Origin: Crocinitomicaceae bacterium | Lineage (GTDB): Bacteria; Bacteroidota; Bacteroidia; Flavobacteriales_D; Crocinitomicaceae | NCBI GenBank assembly: GCA_029249445.1 | Contig: JAQWHI010000019.1 | Location: 1 to 64,000, forward strand | Length of the DNA: 64,000 bases | Direction of reading: 5' to 3' | Shown: positions 9,178 to 17,254 of the stretch, piece by piece | Layout: each line of letters opens with the position of its first letter | Position numbering within the stretch: position 1 is the first letter of the stretch | The notes under the pieces: model-generated | What the model was told of the DNA's origin: nothing | Database searches by the model: none | What the model saw: the letters and a program-made list of their open reading frames with translations, nothing else | Translations under genes and position numbers: made by a program

Positions 9178-9702
9178 TTACTTTTTTTGTAATTGATTTA
9201 TGATCGAAGTAGTAGAATATCCTTCAACAATGGGAATTGCAGCCACCTCACCTCCATTTGCTCTCACAGATTCTGATCCAACAATAAATGATTTTGACTG
9301 CGGGTTTGTTTCTTTCGGATCATAATCTGCGCCTTTGACAAGAACATCAGGCTTCAACAAATCAATCAAGCTAAGCGGCGTATCAGAATCAAAAAAAACT
9401 ACGGCATCTACAACACCGAGTGAAGCCATAACCAACGCCCGTGCATTTTCATCATTTACTGGCCGGTCATCTCCTTTCCCTTGACGCTTGACAGAACCAT
9501 CCGTATTCAATGCTACAACCAAACGACTTCCCAATGAGGCCGCTTGAGCCAAGTAGGATACATGCCCCTTATGAAGGAGGTCAAAACACCCATTCGTAAA
9601 AACCACTTTGTCGTTTTTCAACTTCCAATTTGAGATGCACTTAACCGCTGTATCATGGTCCATGATCTTATTTTCTATGTATATCAGTCGTTCACCTTTC
9701 AT
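9178..9702 (-). CDS. rfaE2: D-glycero-beta-D-manno-heptose 1-phosphate adenylyltransferase (RfaE domain II)
   Basis: 174 aa from the ATG at 9702, which overlaps the TAA of the upstream gene by one base (TAATG); a longer in-frame reading would lie inside that gene. Cytidylyltransferase fold with FTNGCFDLLHKGHVSYL (HxGH at H44/H47) and a downstream NTDGSVKR. It activates heptose-1-phosphate to ADP-heptose for LPS core. In E. coli this is the C-terminal half of the HldE fusion; here it stands alone as in many Bacteroidota, and the kinase half is not in this window. Confidence 0.9.
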   Translation of the reverse strand: MKGERLIYIENKIMDHDTAVKCISNWKLKNDKVVFTNGCFDLLHKGHVSYLAQAASLGSRLVVALNTDGSVKRQGKGDDRPVNDENARALVMASLGVVDAVVFFDSDTPLSLIDLLKPDVLVKGADYDPKETNPQSKSFIVGSESVRANGGEVAAIPIVEGYSTTSIINQLQKK

Positions 9703-10673
9703 TACTTCCTTTGTATGCGTTTTGGCTGTCGTTGAATTAAAAATAATGAAAGTAATCCTAAAATGATCAACAAGGATGTTTGAACAACCCAAATATAGAT
9801 TCCAAACCCTTTAAAAGTGACACCATAAATAAGGAGTACTTGAGTTACCCACATTGGATAGGCTCCAATGCCACCCGGGAAAAGTGCGACCGCTGCTGCA
9901 CCTACGACAAATGCTCCTAAAATTGCTTCTATTGGTAAGTCCGCTGTTTCAGGAAAAGCCATGCAGGATGCCCAAATCATTCCAATATAACTCGACCAAA
10001 TGAACAGCGTATGGAAAATAAATGCCCATTTCTTCTTCATGGTCCAAACTGTTTTTAGGCCTTCCCAAAAACCTTTTAATTTTGCATTCGCAAATGCTTG
10101 CAGCTTTTCATTTGTTAGATAAAAGATAAAGCCTATGCATCCAGCAAGAATAACACCCGCCAAAATATACCATTTCAGATTCCCCGATCCTTCTTGATTG
10201 GATTCCATAATCGAATTAAAATCTGATGAATTCGATTGTAAGACCCCCGTAATGAAAACAATCGAGCCCAACATAATAACATCAATCATACGCTCAATGA
10301 TTATTGTTGCAAACCCCTTCTCAAAAGGAATTTGCTCATAGCTAGTCATCAAGCCTGCTCTGGCAATTTCTCCAGATCTAGGAACAGTATAATTTATAAC
10401 ATATCCCGCCATTACCGCATGATAAGCATTCACTAATTTCGGGTTGTACCCCAATGGTTCAAGCAAAAACAACCAGCGGTAGGCACGACTCAAGTGACCT
10501 GCCCAAGCAATCAATAAGCTGATAACAATCCAAAAGTAGTTTGCATCAAAAAATGCATCCTTTGTATCTTGTAATTCAAGTGCTGTCATCCCACTAAAAA
10601 AGTACCACGTGAGATAAATTCCAATCGCAATTGGAACGATAATTTTCAACAATTTGAGTGCTTTGGATTTCAC
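9702..10673 (-). CDS. Lysylphosphatidylglycerol synthase TM-domain family membrane protein
   Basis: 323 aa with about eight membrane helices, first near residues 7-27. It matches the LPG_synthase_TM / UPF0104 family (flippase-like half of MprF, without the aminoacyltransferase half). Recognisable family stretches are AGHLSRAYRWLFLLEPLG, NYTVPRSGEIARAG and the glycine-rich FPGGIGAYPMW near the C-terminus. It begins with GTG immediately after the panD stop codon (0-nt gap) and its stop overlaps the rfaE2 start, so it is tightly co-translated. A role in moving a lipid or lipid-linked sugar across the inner membrane is a family inference; the substrate is unknown. Confidence 0.85.
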   Translation of the reverse strand: MKSKALKLLKIIVPIAIGIYLTWYFFSGMTALELQDTKDAFFDANYFWIVISLLIAWAGHLSRAYRWLFLLEPLGYNPKLVNAYHAVMAGYVINYTVPRSGEIARAGLMTSYEQIPFEKGFATIIIERMIDVIMLGSIVFITGVLQSNSSDFNSIMESNQEGSGNLKWYILAGVILAGCIGFIFYLTNEKLQAFANAKLKGFWEGLKTVWTMKKKWAFIFHTLFIWSSYIGMIWASCMAFPETADLPIEAILGAFVVGAAAVALFPGGIGAYPMWVTQVLLIYGVTFKGFGIYIWVVQTSLLIILGLLSLFLIQRQPKRIQRK

Positions 10674-11027
10674 CTAGTCTTCAATTAAATTGGTTTCTTC
10701 GTCCGGAAACACGATCGTAGGCTTAAATAATTTAGCCTCCTCAAAGTCCATATAACCATACCCAATGATAATGATTTTATCTCCAACAGCTACTTTTCGA
10801 GCCGCAGGACCATTCAAACAAATCGTTCCTGACCCTCTATCCCCCTTGATTGTATAGGTTTCTAAACGCTCACCATTGTTAATATTAACAATTTGAACAC
10901 GTTCTCCCTCAATAATATTTGCAGCTTCCAACAAGTTTTCATCAATGGTGATACTGCCAATATAATTCAACTCTGCCTCAGTTACAGATACACGGTGGAT
11001 TTTTGACTTTACTACTTGAATCAACAT
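10674..11027 (-). CDS. panD: Aspartate 1-decarboxylase
   Basis: 117 aa, standard length. Makes beta-alanine from aspartate for pantothenate and CoA. The proenzyme self-cleaves between G24 and S25 (NYIGSITID), S25 becoming the pyruvoyl cofactor; the site and the surrounding strand are intact. It lies directly downstream of panC, whose product condenses beta-alanine with pantoate, and directly upstream of the GTG-started membrane protein gene. Confidence 0.97.
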   Translation of the reverse strand: MLIQVVKSKIHRVSVTEAELNYIGSITIDENLLEAANIIEGERVQIVNINNGERLETYTIKGDRGSGTICLNGPAARKVAVGDKIIIIGYGYMDFEEAKLFKPTIVFPDEETNLIED

Positions 11028-11077
11028 GTGCGGACGTAATTTTATGTTTTACAAGATTGATTTACCCTGCAGGGGTG

Positions 11078-11085
11078 CAAAGTTA
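11078..11085 (-). promoter_or_regulatory. -7 box (TAACTTTG) before panD
   Basis: Reverse-strand TAACTTTG matches TAnnTTTG exactly and sits in the 72-nt gap between panC and panD, suggesting panD has its own promoter besides panC readthrough. No -33 TTG at the usual spacing was found. Confidence 0.4.
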
Positions 11086-11099
11086 TACAATTTCGACCG

Positions 11100-11951
11100 T
11101 TATTCGTTCGGCACAAGCTGTAAATTATCGAGCAAACGAACCTCTCCGCAATATGCAGTGACACAGGCATGAGCACCAGGTTTCCAAGTGTCAAGGTCCA
11201 TCAAAGTACTCGGATCAACGATTTGGAAGTACTCCAACTCCAACTTTGATTTCCCAAAACGCTCAATTGCAATTCGCACAACCTCTTGAGGTGATAATTT
11301 TAGAGCATCTTGTTTGGCTTCATTTAAGATTTGACTGATGACTAACGCATCTTTTTTGTCGTATTCTGAAAGTCTTTCATTTCTACTACTGGCAGCAAGG
11401 CCAGACGACTCTCTGTAAATTGGACAACCAATGATATTGACCTTCATATCGAAGTAGCGAACCATATATTGAACAACAGCCAGTTGCTGAAAATCTTTTT
11501 CTCCGAAGTATGCATTTGTGGGTTCAATAATTTCAAAGAACCGTTTCACAACATTCACGACCCCATCGAAATGCCCTTCACGAAACTTCCCTTCCATGAC
11601 CGAACCCATTCGTCCAAGGTCCAACTTTATTGTTTGATAATTTGCCGGGTACACCTGATCGACGGAAGGAGCAAAAACAATGACATCACCTGCTGTACGC
11701 AAAAGGCGAATGTCTTTTTCAAAATTTCTAGGATATTTCTCTAAATCCGATGGATTATTGAACTGTGTTGGATTGACAAAAACACTTACAACTGTTACAT
11801 CACATGCTTTAATTGAAGCACGCACCAAAGTCAAATGACCATAATGAAGTGCACCCATTGTTGGCACAAAACCTATTGTAGTATTCTCTTGCTCTGACTG
11901 CAATCTTGACTGCAGTGCATCGACTGAGTAAAAAACCTCGATACCCTTCAT
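11100..11951 (-). CDS. panC: Pantothenate synthetase (pantoate-beta-alanine ligase)
   Basis: 283 aa, full length. ATP-dependent ligation of pantoate and beta-alanine. The HxGH adenylate-forming motif is H36-Y-G-H39 in PTMGALHYGHLTLV; further family motifs are VVSVFVNPTQFN, FGEKDFQQLAVV and SSRNERLS. It is first in the minus-strand series panC-panD-membrane protein-rfaE2 and is divergent from the glycogen-synthase-like gene, with the two promoters in the 94-nt gap. Confidence 0.97.
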   Translation of the reverse strand: MKGIEVFYSVDALQSRLQSEQENTTIGFVPTMGALHYGHLTLVRASIKACDVTVVSVFVNPTQFNNPSDLEKYPRNFEKDIRLLRTAGDVIVFAPSVDQVYPANYQTIKLDLGRMGSVMEGKFREGHFDGVVNVVKRFFEIIEPTNAYFGEKDFQQLAVVQYMVRYFDMKVNIIGCPIYRESSGLAASSRNERLSEYDKKDALVISQILNEAKQDALKLSPQEVVRIAIERFGKSKLELEYFQIVDPSTLMDLDTWKPGAHACVTAYCGEVRLLDNLQLVPNE

Positions 11952-11972
11952 TTAGAAACGAATTGAACAAGA

Positions 11973-11980
11973 CAAAACTA
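11973..11980 (-). promoter_or_regulatory. -7 box (TAGTTTTG) of panC
   Basis: Exact TAnnTTTG on the minus strand, 21 nt before the panC ATG. It lies about 35 bp from the divergent box at 12014-12021, so the two promoters are nearly back to back. Confidence 0.45.
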
Positions 11981-11990
11981 TCCGTTTTTG

Positions 11991-12021
11991 TTGAAGTTCC
12001 GCTTTTTTTTCTATATTTTTG
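11991..12021 (+). promoter_or_regulatory. Promoter of the GT5-like gene: TTG, 20-nt spacer, TATTTTTG
   Basis: TTG at 11991-11993, spacer of 20 nt, and TATTTTTG at 12014-12021 together fit the Bacteroidota -33/-7 promoter. The start codon is 24 nt further on. Confidence 0.6.
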
Positions 12022-12045
12022 TAAAACTTTATCAATAAAAATTTC

Positions 12046-12867
12046 ATGGAGAAAAAGAAAGTACTTTTTATCTCTCAAGAGATATCACCTTTTTTACCAA
12101 AATCAGAGGTATCAACAACAGTTAGAAGCTTAGCGCAGGGGATTCAAGAAGGAGGGAAAGAAATTCGTGTATTTATGCCGCGTTTTGGAGTTATTAACGA
12201 AAGAAGACATCAGCTTCATGAAGTAATCCGCTTGTCCGGTATGAATATGATTATAGATGATACGGACCATCCGTTAATCATTAAGGTAGCATCAATTTCT
12301 GCCGCTCGAATGCAAGTGTATTTCATCGACAATGACGAGTACTTTAGACGAAAGTCGACAGTTGTTGATGAAAATGATCAACCCCATGCAGATAACGACG
12401 AACGTTCAATGTTTTTCTGTCGTGGCGTACTCGAAACAGTAAAGAAGCTGGGATGGCAGCCAGATGTAATTCACTGCAATGGGTGGATGACTTCTCTAAT
12501 GCCACTTTACATCAAAAACTTGTACAAAGACGACCCTCATTTTGCCAACACAAAGGTGATTTACAACATGTTTAATGATGGTGTTAACACAAATTGGGAC
12601 GCACGATTTTCTGAAAAACTTAAATTTGATGGATTCCAAGAAGACGTGGTGAAAGACTTCACCGATTCAAGTTTTGAATCCATATCGAAGTCAGCCATGA
12701 AATATGCGGACGGAATTAGCGTTGGTAGTGAAGAATTAAGTCCAGATTTACGCGCAATATTTGAGGCTTCAGAATGTGAAAAACTTGATTTCGTTTCTGA
12801 AGAAAACCTCACAAAGGAAGTCTCGGAGTTTATAGACAAAATAATTGAAGCAGAAGTTCTTATATAG
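12046..12867 (+). CDS. Glycogen/starch synthase-like protein, N-terminal GT5 domain only
   Basis: 273 aa that align by eye with only the first (acceptor-side) Rossmann domain of GlgA: FISQEISPF at the N-terminus, VFMPRFG, PDVIHCNGWMTSLMPLY and the following YNMFNDG. The full enzyme is about 480 aa; the entire C-terminal GT-B domain that grips the nucleotide sugar is missing, with no frameshifted remainder because DUF4270 starts 4 nt later. The GlgA motif KTGG is replaced by KSEV (PFLPKSEVST). Catalysis as a glycogen synthase is therefore doubtful; a structural or regulatory role is possible. It shares an operon with the DUF4270 lipoprotein and glmS. Confidence 0.75.
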   Translation: MEKKKVLFISQEISPFLPKSEVSTTVRSLAQGIQEGGKEIRVFMPRFGVINERRHQLHEVIRLSGMNMIIDDTDHPLIIKVASISAARMQVYFIDNDEYFRRKSTVVDENDQPHADNDERSMFFCRGVLETVKKLGWQPDVIHCNGWMTSLMPLYIKNLYKDDPHFANTKVIYNMFNDGVNTNWDARFSEKLKFDGFQEDVVKDFTDSSFESISKSAMKYADGISVGSEELSPDLRAIFEASECEKLDFVSEENLTKEVSEFIDKIIEAEVLI

Positions 12868-12871
12868 AAAA

Positions 12872-14209
12872 ATGAACAATATTAAACCTGTAGTATGGCG
12901 GAAAGGTCTCGTTCTTTCCGCTACTTTTTTATTCGCACTTTTTTTAAGTGTATCGTGCAAAAAGAAAGTCAATAGCGTTGGTCAAAACACCATCGAGCAA
13001 AATGAATTACTATCCTCCTCAGGAGTCGATACATTCTCTATCACAACATATACAATTAGCGATAACCTTGATTCTCTAGTCACAAGCAATGCGGTATATG
13101 GTGTTCTTGGTTCTTATAACGATCCCGTATTTGGTCCAGCCAATGCACAGATTTACACACAAGTGCGACTCAAAGCATTTAGTCCAAATTTCTACCCATC
13201 AGTTGACGATACTATCACGATTGATTCAGTTGTTCTGGGTCTAGAATATGCTGGGTTGGAATATGCTGATTATTACGGGCTTACAGGTATTCAGAAAGTT
13301 GAGGTGTATGAAATCACTGATAATGTTGGACTTATTGATACTGTCGATTACTTTATGGGATCACAACTCCTTACCAACCAGCGCAGCTTTGTCGCCGCTG
13401 GAATGGCCAACCTAAACCTCAACCCGAGCACTCCAACATTTATAGATACAACTGAAATGGATCCACAACTTAGAATTCATTTGGATACAAGTTTCGGGAG
13501 GAGAATTATCGATCAATCCGTCAACTACCCAGGAGATTTTAGTTCGCAAGAAGCATTTACAACTTTCTTGAAAGGGTTCAAGATTCAAGTCAACAATGGA
13601 ATACAATTGCCTGGACAAGGTGGGCTCTTTTATTTTGATCTAAACGACGTTGATTCGGAAGTTACGATATACTACAAACTAAACGGAGAGTCGAAAAGAT
13701 ATTCATTGGTAATCAATAGTTCCTGTCCAAAATTCAATGCAATGTCAATTGATCGGACCTTTACCGATATTGAAACTGTGCTGAATGATTCCACGCAAGG
13801 GCAGAACCAATATTATGCACAGGCGTTTGGAACACGAGCAAGAATCCACGTTCCAGGACTCGAGAACATCCCTAAAAATGCCATTATCCACAAGGCCACA
13901 TTGCGTCTTCCAATTGCACATCAAACTGGAACAAAATATAGTCCAGCTGAAGATATCGCAGTAACAACCCCTTTAATAGGAGGTGGCTACAGCTTTTATA
14001 ATTTCTCAGCGTATGACAGCTACAACAAGCAATATGAAATTGATCTTCGCTCCTATGCCCAGGCTGTTGTAAATGAACAAGTAGAGAACACAGGATTGGC
14101 TTTATCTCCTGTTTTGTATATTACTTCAGGTGATAGAATCATTTTCAATGGAAGCAACTCCATGAACAAATCAAAGCCGTCGTTAAATATTGTATATACT
14201 GAATTCTAA
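12872..14209 (+). CDS. DUF4270 lipoprotein
   Basis: 445 aa from ATG 12872, chosen because the lipoprotein signal follows directly: basic start, hydrophobic run, then lipobox SVSC with C29. The body resembles the Bacteroidota DUF4270 family (lengthy beta-rich region, SSSGVDTFSITTYT, VYGVLGSYNDPVFG, C-terminal SMNKSKPSLNIVYT). Predicted anchored in the outer or inner membrane facing the periplasm or outside. Function unknown. The gene lies 4 nt after the GT5-like gene and 5 nt before glmS, so the three are one operon. Confidence 0.85.
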   Translation: MNNIKPVVWRKGLVLSATFLFALFLSVSCKKKVNSVGQNTIEQNELLSSSGVDTFSITTYTISDNLDSLVTSNAVYGVLGSYNDPVFGPANAQIYTQVRLKAFSPNFYPSVDDTITIDSVVLGLEYAGLEYADYYGLTGIQKVEVYEITDNVGLIDTVDYFMGSQLLTNQRSFVAAGMANLNLNPSTPTFIDTTEMDPQLRIHLDTSFGRRIIDQSVNYPGDFSSQEAFTTFLKGFKIQVNNGIQLPGQGGLFYFDLNDVDSEVTIYYKLNGESKRYSLVINSSCPKFNAMSIDRTFTDIETVLNDSTQGQNQYYAQAFGTRARIHVPGLENIPKNAIIHKATLRLPIAHQTGTKYSPAEDIAVTTPLIGGGYSFYNFSAYDSYNKQYEIDLRSYAQAVVNEQVENTGLALSPVLYITSGDRIIFNGSNSMNKSKPSLNIVYTEF

Positions 14210-14214
14210 GAACT

Positions 14215-16059
14215 ATGTGTGGAATTGTTGCCTATATTGGAGAAAAAGAAGCATACCCAATTATTGTAAAAGGACTTAAACGTCTGGAATATCGCGGGTA
14301 CGATAGTGCTGGAGTAGCATTATACAACAACGGTAATATCAACATTTATAAAAAACAAGGTAAAGTTGCCAATCTAGAGCATTGGACAGAAAACCAAGAC
14401 CGAGGAGGATCAATCGGCATTGGGCATACGCGGTGGGCAACGCATGGCGAACCAAACGATATTAATGCACACCCACATTATTCACAAGATGGGGACATCG
14501 CTGTAATTCATAACGGAATCATCGAAAATTACGACGCAATCAAACAAGAGCTGATTCGTAAAGGATATACATTCAGAAGTGAAACAGACACCGAAGTACT
14601 TTGTTATCTAATTGATGATATTCGTAAAAATACGGGTGTAAAGCTGGGTGAATCTATCCGGTTGGCACTTCAACAAGTTATTGGTGCATATGCAATTGTT
14701 GTCATGTCGAAAAGTGAACCCGACCTTTTGATTGCAGCACGTAAAAGTAGCCCGCTCGTTGTTGGAATCGGTCATAATGGCGATTACTATTGTGCTTCCG
14801 ATGCAACACCAATCGTTGAATTCACGAAGAAAGTAGTTTACATGGATGATGAGGAGATTGCTGTTCTTCGTTCAGGAGAAGAAATGAAACTCTACGGAAT
14901 CGATGATGTTGAAAAAACACCTTACATCCAAGAACTAGAAATGCATCTTGAAGCACTCGAAAAAGGAGGCTACGACCACTTCATGCTTAAAGAGATTCAT
15001 GAACAGCCACGATCCATTGAAGATTGCTTTAGAGGTCGATTAAATGCACAAGAAGGATGGGTGGCACTCGGTGGAATCAAAGATTACGAGCAAAAAATGA
15101 TCAATGCGAATCGCATCATAATGATCGCCTGTGGCACATCATGGCATGCATGTCTTGTGGGAGAATATTTGTTTGAAGACCTTGCTAGAATCAATGTAGA
15201 AGTTGAATATGCAAGTGAGTTTAGGTACAGAAACCCAATCATCAACGAAAATGATGTTGTTATTGCTGTATCGCAATCTGGAGAGACGGCTGACACCCTA
15301 GCAGCACTGGAATTAGCAAAATCCAAAGGCGCAACAATACTTGGCGTTTGTAATGTTGTTGGATCGTCCATCTCACGGATCACGCATGCAGGTTCTTACA
15401 CACACGCAGGACCAGAAATTGGTGTTGCTTCAACAAAAGCATTTACGGCACAAGTGACCGTTCTTACGTTAATGGCATTGTCACTAGCGAAGAAAAAAGA
15501 AACAATCAGTGAATCCAAGTTTCGCACGATGTTATCGGAATTGGAAGCGATTCCTTCTCGAGTACAACGCGTTCTTGATCAGAACAGCAACATTGAATAT
15601 ATTTCCGAGCAATACAAAAATGCTTCAAACGCACTCTATTTAGGAAGAGGAAGTTCATTTCCTGTGGCTTTAGAAGGTGCATTAAAATTGAAAGAGATAT
15701 CATACATCCATGCAGAAGGCTATCCTGCAGCAGAAATGAAGCATGGACCGATTGCCCTAATTGATGAGGAAATGCCCGTGATTGTAATCGCAACCAAAGG
15801 AACATCCTACGAAAAAGTAGTCAGTAACATTCAAGAGGTTAAAGCACGGAAAGGTAAAATAATTGCAATCGTAACTGAAGGTGATGAGCAGGTAAAAACA
15901 ATTGCCGATCACACCATTGAAATCCCTGTTACAGATGAACATTTGGTACCCTTGCTTGCTACCGTACCACTCCAATTGCTTTCGTATCATATCGCAGTAA
16001 TGCGCGAATGCAATGTGGATCAACCAAGAAACCTTGCAAAGTCTGTAACAGTCGAGTGA
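14215..16059 (+). CDS. glmS: Glutamine-fructose-6-phosphate aminotransferase (isomerizing)
   Basis: 614 aa, full length. Makes glucosamine-6-phosphate, first step to UDP-GlcNAc for peptidoglycan and LPS. N-terminal glutaminase domain begins MCGIVAYIG (catalytic C2), with RLEYRGYDSAGV and GIGHTRWATHG; two SIS domains follow (ACGTSWHA, SQSGETADTLA, LGRGSSFPVALEGALK) and the conserved end QPRNLAKSVTVE. No glmS ribozyme is expected here: the start is only 5 nt after the upstream gene. Confidence 0.97.
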   Translation: MCGIVAYIGEKEAYPIIVKGLKRLEYRGYDSAGVALYNNGNINIYKKQGKVANLEHWTENQDRGGSIGIGHTRWATHGEPNDINAHPHYSQDGDIAVIHNGIIENYDAIKQELIRKGYTFRSETDTEVLCYLIDDIRKNTGVKLGESIRLALQQVIGAYAIVVMSKSEPDLLIAARKSSPLVVGIGHNGDYYCASDATPIVEFTKKVVYMDDEEIAVLRSGEEMKLYGIDDVEKTPYIQELEMHLEALEKGGYDHFMLKEIHEQPRSIEDCFRGRLNAQEGWVALGGIKDYEQKMINANRIIMIACGTSWHACLVGEYLFEDLARINVEVEYASEFRYRNPIINENDVVIAVSQSGETADTLAALELAKSKGATILGVCNVVGSSISRITHAGSYTHAGPEIGVASTKAFTAQVTVLTLMALSLAKKKETISESKFRTMLSELEAIPSRVQRVLDQNSNIEYISEQYKNASNALYLGRGSSFPVALEGALKLKEISYIHAEGYPAAEMKHGPIALIDEEMPVIVIATKGTSYEKVVSNIQEVKARKGKIIAIVTEGDEQVKTIADHTIEIPVTDEHLVPLLATVPLQLLSYHIAVMRECNVDQPRNLAKSVTVE

Positions 16060-16084
16060 TTTTTTCCAACCCCAGAATTTAGAT

Positions 16085-16534
16085 ATGAGGGAACAAAATA
16101 TTAAAAATCTTAAAACTGAAAAACTTGGTATAACGATACTAAGAAATCTTCTTAAAGGATTTGATGTTCCAAATAAATTACAACTAAAAAAATTATACGA
16201 TATACTTAATATTGACTATAAAAAATACTCAAGGAGTGTTGATGGGGTTCTTTTAAATGTTAACTCTTTTGAAGATGTTAAATCAAAAGAAGACTTTACT
16301 CTAATAGAGATTAAAACAACATCATCAAAATCTGTGAAAGAACTACCATATGGTGTTTTTTTTGGATTTACTGAAAATGAAGAAAACTTATTTAAATCTA
16401 TAGATAATTACAGATTGTGTATAGTTCATACAATACTTAAAAAATATATTCTCTTAGACTATAATGAGTACACTTCCCTAATCCAAAATAAGAGAGTTCA
16501 ATATCAAATCAATTTCAAATCAAAAACTAAATAA
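16085..16534 (+). CDS. Putative PD-(D/E)XK nuclease-like protein in an AT-rich islet
   Basis: 149 aa, not recognised by name. The layout SVDGVLLN (D53), 17-21 residues, then LIEIKTT (E75-I-K77) is what one expects of a PD-(D/E)XK core, with a glutamate (E12) in a preceding helix, as in restriction and repair nucleases. The protein is very Lys/Asn/Ile rich. Base composition is clearly unlike the neighbours: 28 of the first 120 counted bases are G/C, against 26 of 60 in a sampled stretch of glmS. This points to a transferred gene. It could be a stand-alone type II restriction-like enzyme, a fragment of one, or an unrelated protein. No methyltransferase is intact nearby. Confidence 0.5.
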   Translation: MREQNIKNLKTEKLGITILRNLLKGFDVPNKLQLKKLYDILNIDYKKYSRSVDGVLLNVNSFEDVKSKEDFTLIEIKTTSSKSVKELPYGVFFGFTENEENLFKSIDNYRLCIVHTILKKYILLDYNEYTSLIQNKRVQYQINFKSKTK

Positions 16535-16785
16535 TCTATTTTGAATTATTTGAATTTCAAAGTCTGAATAATTTTGATTTAAAGTTTTTCCTTTTTTTAA
16601 TGTCACCCTAGAACCAAATTTTAATAAAGGGATATATTTTAATCTAGTTGGGGTTGGAATCATTAAGTCTTTGACCGTAGAGTAACCACTGCACGTTCTA
16701 GAGAAAAATTAGTGTATCTTTCTACTTCAATTACAAATTGTATTGCGTTAGACAGCCAGTGAATTTGGTAAGGAAAAATACTGTA
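16520..16785 (-). pseudogene. Possible decayed gene converging on the PD-(D/E)XK-like ORF
   Basis: On the minus strand 62 codons are open from 16708 to the TGA at 16520-16522 (contains IPTPTRLKYIPLLKFGSRVT), and 40 codons are open in another frame from 16785 to the TAA at 16663-16665 (contains YQIHWLSNAIQFVIEVERYT). One frameshift near 16666-16680 would join them (AVVTLRSK to DLMIPTP). No start codon is evident and I do not recognise the family. Both frames look protein-like for such AT-rich DNA, but chance cannot be excluded. The 290-nt gap 16535-16824 holds nothing else that I can see. Confidence 0.3.
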
Positions 16786-16824
16786 TTAAGCCATGCAAAT
16801 TAACATTTATATCAGGTCCTTTTA

Positions 16825-17169
16825 ATGAAGATATCCCAACAAAACAGTGAATTTTTTTCGAACGTATACGATGTTGTTCGATTGATCCCTGAGGGTAAGG
16901 TAACCTCTTATGGCTCAATTGCAAACTACCTGGGCGCACCTCGCTCAAGCAGAATGGTTGGCTGGGCAATGAATGCCTCCCACAATTTAAAGGATGTCCC
17001 TGCGCATCGTGTCGTCAATCGAAATGGTTTATTAACCGGCAAAATGCACTTTAACCCTCCAGAACGAATGGAACAACTTCTGACCAATGAAGGACTCAAT
17101 ATTGAAAATGACAAAATACGCAACTTTGAGGATGTATTCTGGGACCCAATGCATGAATTGAAACTTTAA
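16825..17169 (+). CDS. Alkyltransferase-like protein (ATL), MGMT family without the active-site cysteine
   Basis: 114 aa with the DNA-binding domain of O6-alkylguanine-DNA alkyltransferase: VYDVVRLIPEGKVTSYGSIA and SSRMVGWAMN. The alkyl-acceptor motif PCHRV of true alkyltransferases reads PAHRV (residues 59-63), with alanine at position 60. Proteins of this kind (E. coli ATL, yeast Atl1) bind O6-alkylguanine, flip the base and hand the lesion to nucleotide excision repair instead of repairing it directly. Length and lack of an N-terminal domain fit ATL. Context gives no operon partner. Confidence 0.88.
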   Translation: MKISQQNSEFFSNVYDVVRLIPEGKVTSYGSIANYLGAPRSSRMVGWAMNASHNLKDVPAHRVVNRNGLLTGKMHFNPPERMEQLLTNEGLNIENDKIRNFEDVFWDPMHELKL

Positions 17170-17242
17170 TCACCACTATCTAAAAGTAATTTTTATTGCG
17201 ATTCAAAGTGATATTAATAGGTGCTAATTCGAACAAAGATTG

Positions 17243-17250
17243 TAACTTCG
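17243..17250 (+). promoter_or_regulatory. -7-like box (TAACTTCG), 4 nt before the start codon
   Basis: TAACTTCG is one base off TAnnTTTG and ends 4 nt before the ATG at 17255, so the transcript may start at or next to the start codon. No -33 TTG at the usual spacing was seen. Confidence 0.35.
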
Positions 17251-17254
17251 TTTT

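Noticed and set aside
14150-14215. glmS ribozyme or riboswitch in front of glmS
   Set aside because: Only 5 nt separate it from the preceding gene; no space for the ribozyme.
16748-16969. Minus-strand frame over the start of the ATL gene
   Set aside because: It is the antisense shadow of a clear MGMT-family gene; only its last third, in the gap, resembles nothing known.
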